A stretch of DNA of 6,279 bases from CAYUWH01 sp964448615 (GTDB lineage: Bacteria > Patescibacteriota > Gracilibacteria > Peribacterales > Peribacteraceae), in contig CAYUWH010000051.1 of the NCBI GenBank assembly GCA_964448615.1, positions 1 to 6,279 of the forward strand. Direction: 5' to 3'. The translations under genes and the position numbers were made by a program. Shown here piece after piece: positions 5,263 to 6,279 of the stretch. Numbering within the stretch: the stretch's first letter is position 1; every line of letters begins with the position of its first letter. The notes beneath the pieces were generated by a model. The model did no database searches. It was not told the origin of the DNA and worked only from the letters and a program-made list of their open reading frames with translations.

Positions 5263-6089
5263 TGTATCCCGTGCCATGCAATACGCGCCTGTTCCAGCCG
5301 TTCATCCGCTCCCTTTTTATGTTCGATATCAGCGTGAAGCTCTTCGAGTTTGTGCAATTCTTCCGGTCTGAGCATCAGTGCCGACGTGATATCGCGTGTG
5401 CGGCGAACCAGAAAATGCCGAAGCGGGGGATAGTGGTGTGCTTCGCCGATCATGGTCGCGAGATGATTGCCCATCACGCTGCCCGTCATGAGCGTCAGGC
5501 GCTCCGCAAGATGTGTGTCATCTGTTTTTTGCGCTTGCAAATGCGCTTCCAGACCGGTGCGCACATATCCCATGCGTTCGATGTTTGCGAATGCGTCGCT
5601 CAGCATCTTGTTGTGCTTTCCGAGCACTTGTCCGAGTGCGGACCGTACTTTTCCGATCAATTCCGGCATCCAATCTCGCATCCAGAGCAGGGAATCTGTC
5701 ATGAGCGTTTCTTCTTCCTTGAGCGTGTCTTGCGCATTCTTCAGATCCCATTTGATATCTCCGTGCTTTGCTTCGGCCCAATCGTGCGACAAAGCGGTCA
5801 GGAGTAATTCGTGTTGCTCCTCAGGTTGTATTTCCTTGTCTCCCTTCAAGCATTGATCGATAAAAATGCGCGTCATGCGAAAGCTCCACCAGAGATGTTC
5901 CAAGTTGCACACGTCCGGTCCGAGTAATTTCACCCATTCTTCGTTGCGCATCGCTTTCGGCTTGTACCACTGGTAGCGAACATGCTGCCCCAACGTTTTG
6001 CCGTCTTCGGTTTCGGAAAATCGATCATGAATCTCCCGATAGGGGATGGCCTGTTCATCGACGATAATGGTTTCCGGCACCGCGCGCAT
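5259..6089 (-). CDS. HD-domain phosphohydrolase, YfbR/HDDC2-like
   Basis: HD-domain enzymes of this branch are metal-dependent phosphohydrolases, some acting on deoxynucleoside 5'-monophosphates. In the 276-residue product the first metal His is H65 in NLEHLWWS, the HD pair is H102-D103 in LSHDWAEAKHGDI, and the following KEEETLM matches the KEEK...EEEAM helix of the HDDC2 group. The usual distal Asp (LDKLEM-type helix) corresponds by eye to E171 in NIERMGYVRTGLEA, so the last metal ligand may be changed. The protein is longer than YfbR, with about 60 extra N-terminal residues and a charged C-terminal helix. I chose ATG 6089. An upstream in-frame ATG at 6212 would add 41 residues translated from a palindromic repeat and is rejected. 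No Shine-Dalgarno is visible. The vWA gene follows after 83 bp. Substrate unknown. Confidence 0.82.
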   Translation of the reverse strand: MRAVPETIIVDEQAIPYREIHDRFSETEDGKTLGQHVRYQWYKPKAMRNEEWVKLLGPDVCNLEHLWWSFRMTRIFIDQCLKGDKEIQPEEQHELLLTALSHDWAEAKHGDIKWDLKNAQDTLKEEETLMTDSLLWMRDWMPELIGKVRSALGQVLGKHNKMLSDAFANIERMGYVRTGLEAHLQAQKTDDTHLAERLTLMTGSVMGNHLATMIGEAHHYPPLRHFLVRRTRDITSALMLRPEELHKLEELHADIEHKKGADERLEQARIAWHGIH

Positions 6090-6095
6090 GGGATT

Positions 6096-6124
6096 GTTGT
6101 AGAGGAGTGTGGAGACCAGATCAA
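6096..6124 (-). promoter_or_regulatory. Putative leaderless promoter of the HD-domain gene
   Basis: On the minus strand TTGATC (6119–6124), a 17-bp spacer and TACAAC (6096–6101) are followed by 6 nt and then ATG 6089. Each box matches the sigma-70 consensus at four of six positions. The geometry places the transcript start on or next to the A of the ATG, consistent with the absence of a Shine-Dalgarno. Confidence 0.35.
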
Positions 6125-6144
6125 TGCATTTGAAAATATGCCCG

Positions 6145-6230
6145 AAAAAAAGAGGCTTGCCACCCTTCGACTGTGAGCTCAGGGTTGTCGAACAGTGAGC
6201 GAGGCTTCGCAAAGCCGAGTCGAATGGTGG
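6145..6230 (-). repeat. REP-like palindrome followed by a T7 run (possible terminator of an off-window minus-strand gene)
   Basis: CCACCCTTCGACT (6160–6172) pairs with AGTCGAATGGTGG (6218–6230) with one mismatch, forming a roughly 70-bp palindrome. Inside it are two smaller hairpins: TTCGAC/GTCGAA (6166–6171 with 6187–6192) and GGCTT/AAGCC (6203–6216). On the minus strand the structure is followed, 8 nt later, by TTTTTTT (6145–6151). The TTCGAC...GAGCTCAGGGT wording is of the type often seen as dispersed intergenic elements. It may terminate a gene upstream of the HD gene. The spacing to the T-run is longer than in a classic terminator. Confidence 0.6.
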
Positions 6231-6251
6231 GCCACTCTGGACGACGTGAGA

Positions 6252-6269
6252 ACCGAGGTGACCGAGACC
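6252..6269. repeat. Two 9-bp units of the accga type near the window end
   Basis: The units accgaggtg and accgagacc are adjacent and share accgag. They resemble the four-unit array at 3892–3927. The array may continue differently outside the window. No gene is recognisable in 6231–6279. Confidence 0.5.
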
Positions 6270-6279
6270 TTACGGCGAC

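Noticed and set aside
6090..6212. N-terminal extension of the HD gene to ATG 6212
   Set aside because: The added 41 residues are translated from the palindromic element and the T-run, and resemble no HD protein N-terminus. ATG 6089 has a plausible promoter.
6119..6279. Minus-strand frame open from the window edge through the palindrome, possibly the end of an upstream gene
   Set aside because: The translation is an Arg/Pro-rich reading of repeat DNA with no recognisable domain. The T7 run and 9-mer units within it look non-coding.

Overview
The window is a scaffold piece with two 100-N joins (2388–2487 and 4495–4594), so it is three contig segments. It carries seven genes: a secreted or surface protein, five conserved-type proteins, and one compositionally odd protein. 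The gene set suggests a Candidate Phyla Radiation type bacterium, perhaps of the Peregrinibacteria/Peribacteria kind. The clues are a DUF4215-repeat surface protein with a TG-x-GPE-like C-terminal anchor, a tiny four-helix membrane protein behind pheS, very compact genes, and a near absence of Shine-Dalgarno sequences. That placement is inference from gene style, not a database result.

Segment 1 (1–2387). The 3' part of a large low-complexity, Cys-repeat surface protein (+, open at the window's left edge) converges on rsmG (−, 16S rRNA m7G527 methyltransferase). The space between their stop codons is filled by a 9-bp-phased palindromic repeat. rsmG and pyrE (+, orotate phosphoribosyltransferase) then diverge from starts only 27 bp apart. 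pyrE runs into the first gap just before its expected end.

Segment 2 (2488–4494). Three genes lie on the minus strand, in transcription order: a family 4-type uracil-DNA glycosylase, a small four-helix membrane protein, and pheS (phenylalanyl-tRNA synthetase alpha). pheS loses its last dozen or so codons in the first gap, so pyrE and pheS converge there. The glycosylase keeps its active-site motifs but has lost three of the four cysteines expected to hold the family's [4Fe-4S] cluster.

Segment 3 (4595–6279). On the minus strand an HD-domain (YfbR/HDDC2-like) phosphohydrolase lies upstream of a von Willebrand A (vWA) domain protein cut by the second gap. The vWA gene is GC-rich and CTG-rich and is the only gene here with a textbook Shine-Dalgarno, so it looks acquired. 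Upstream of the HD gene is a REP-like palindrome followed, on the minus strand, by a T7 run.

The most coherent unexplained pattern is a 9-bp periodicity. It occurs in three intergenic spots (992–1063, 3892–3927, 6252–6269) and also inside a coding region (195–266), where it encodes eight perfect [Phe/Tyr]-Ser-x triplets. I saw no tRNA, rRNA, CRISPR or transposase. No complete new multi-gene system is demonstrable in this window.
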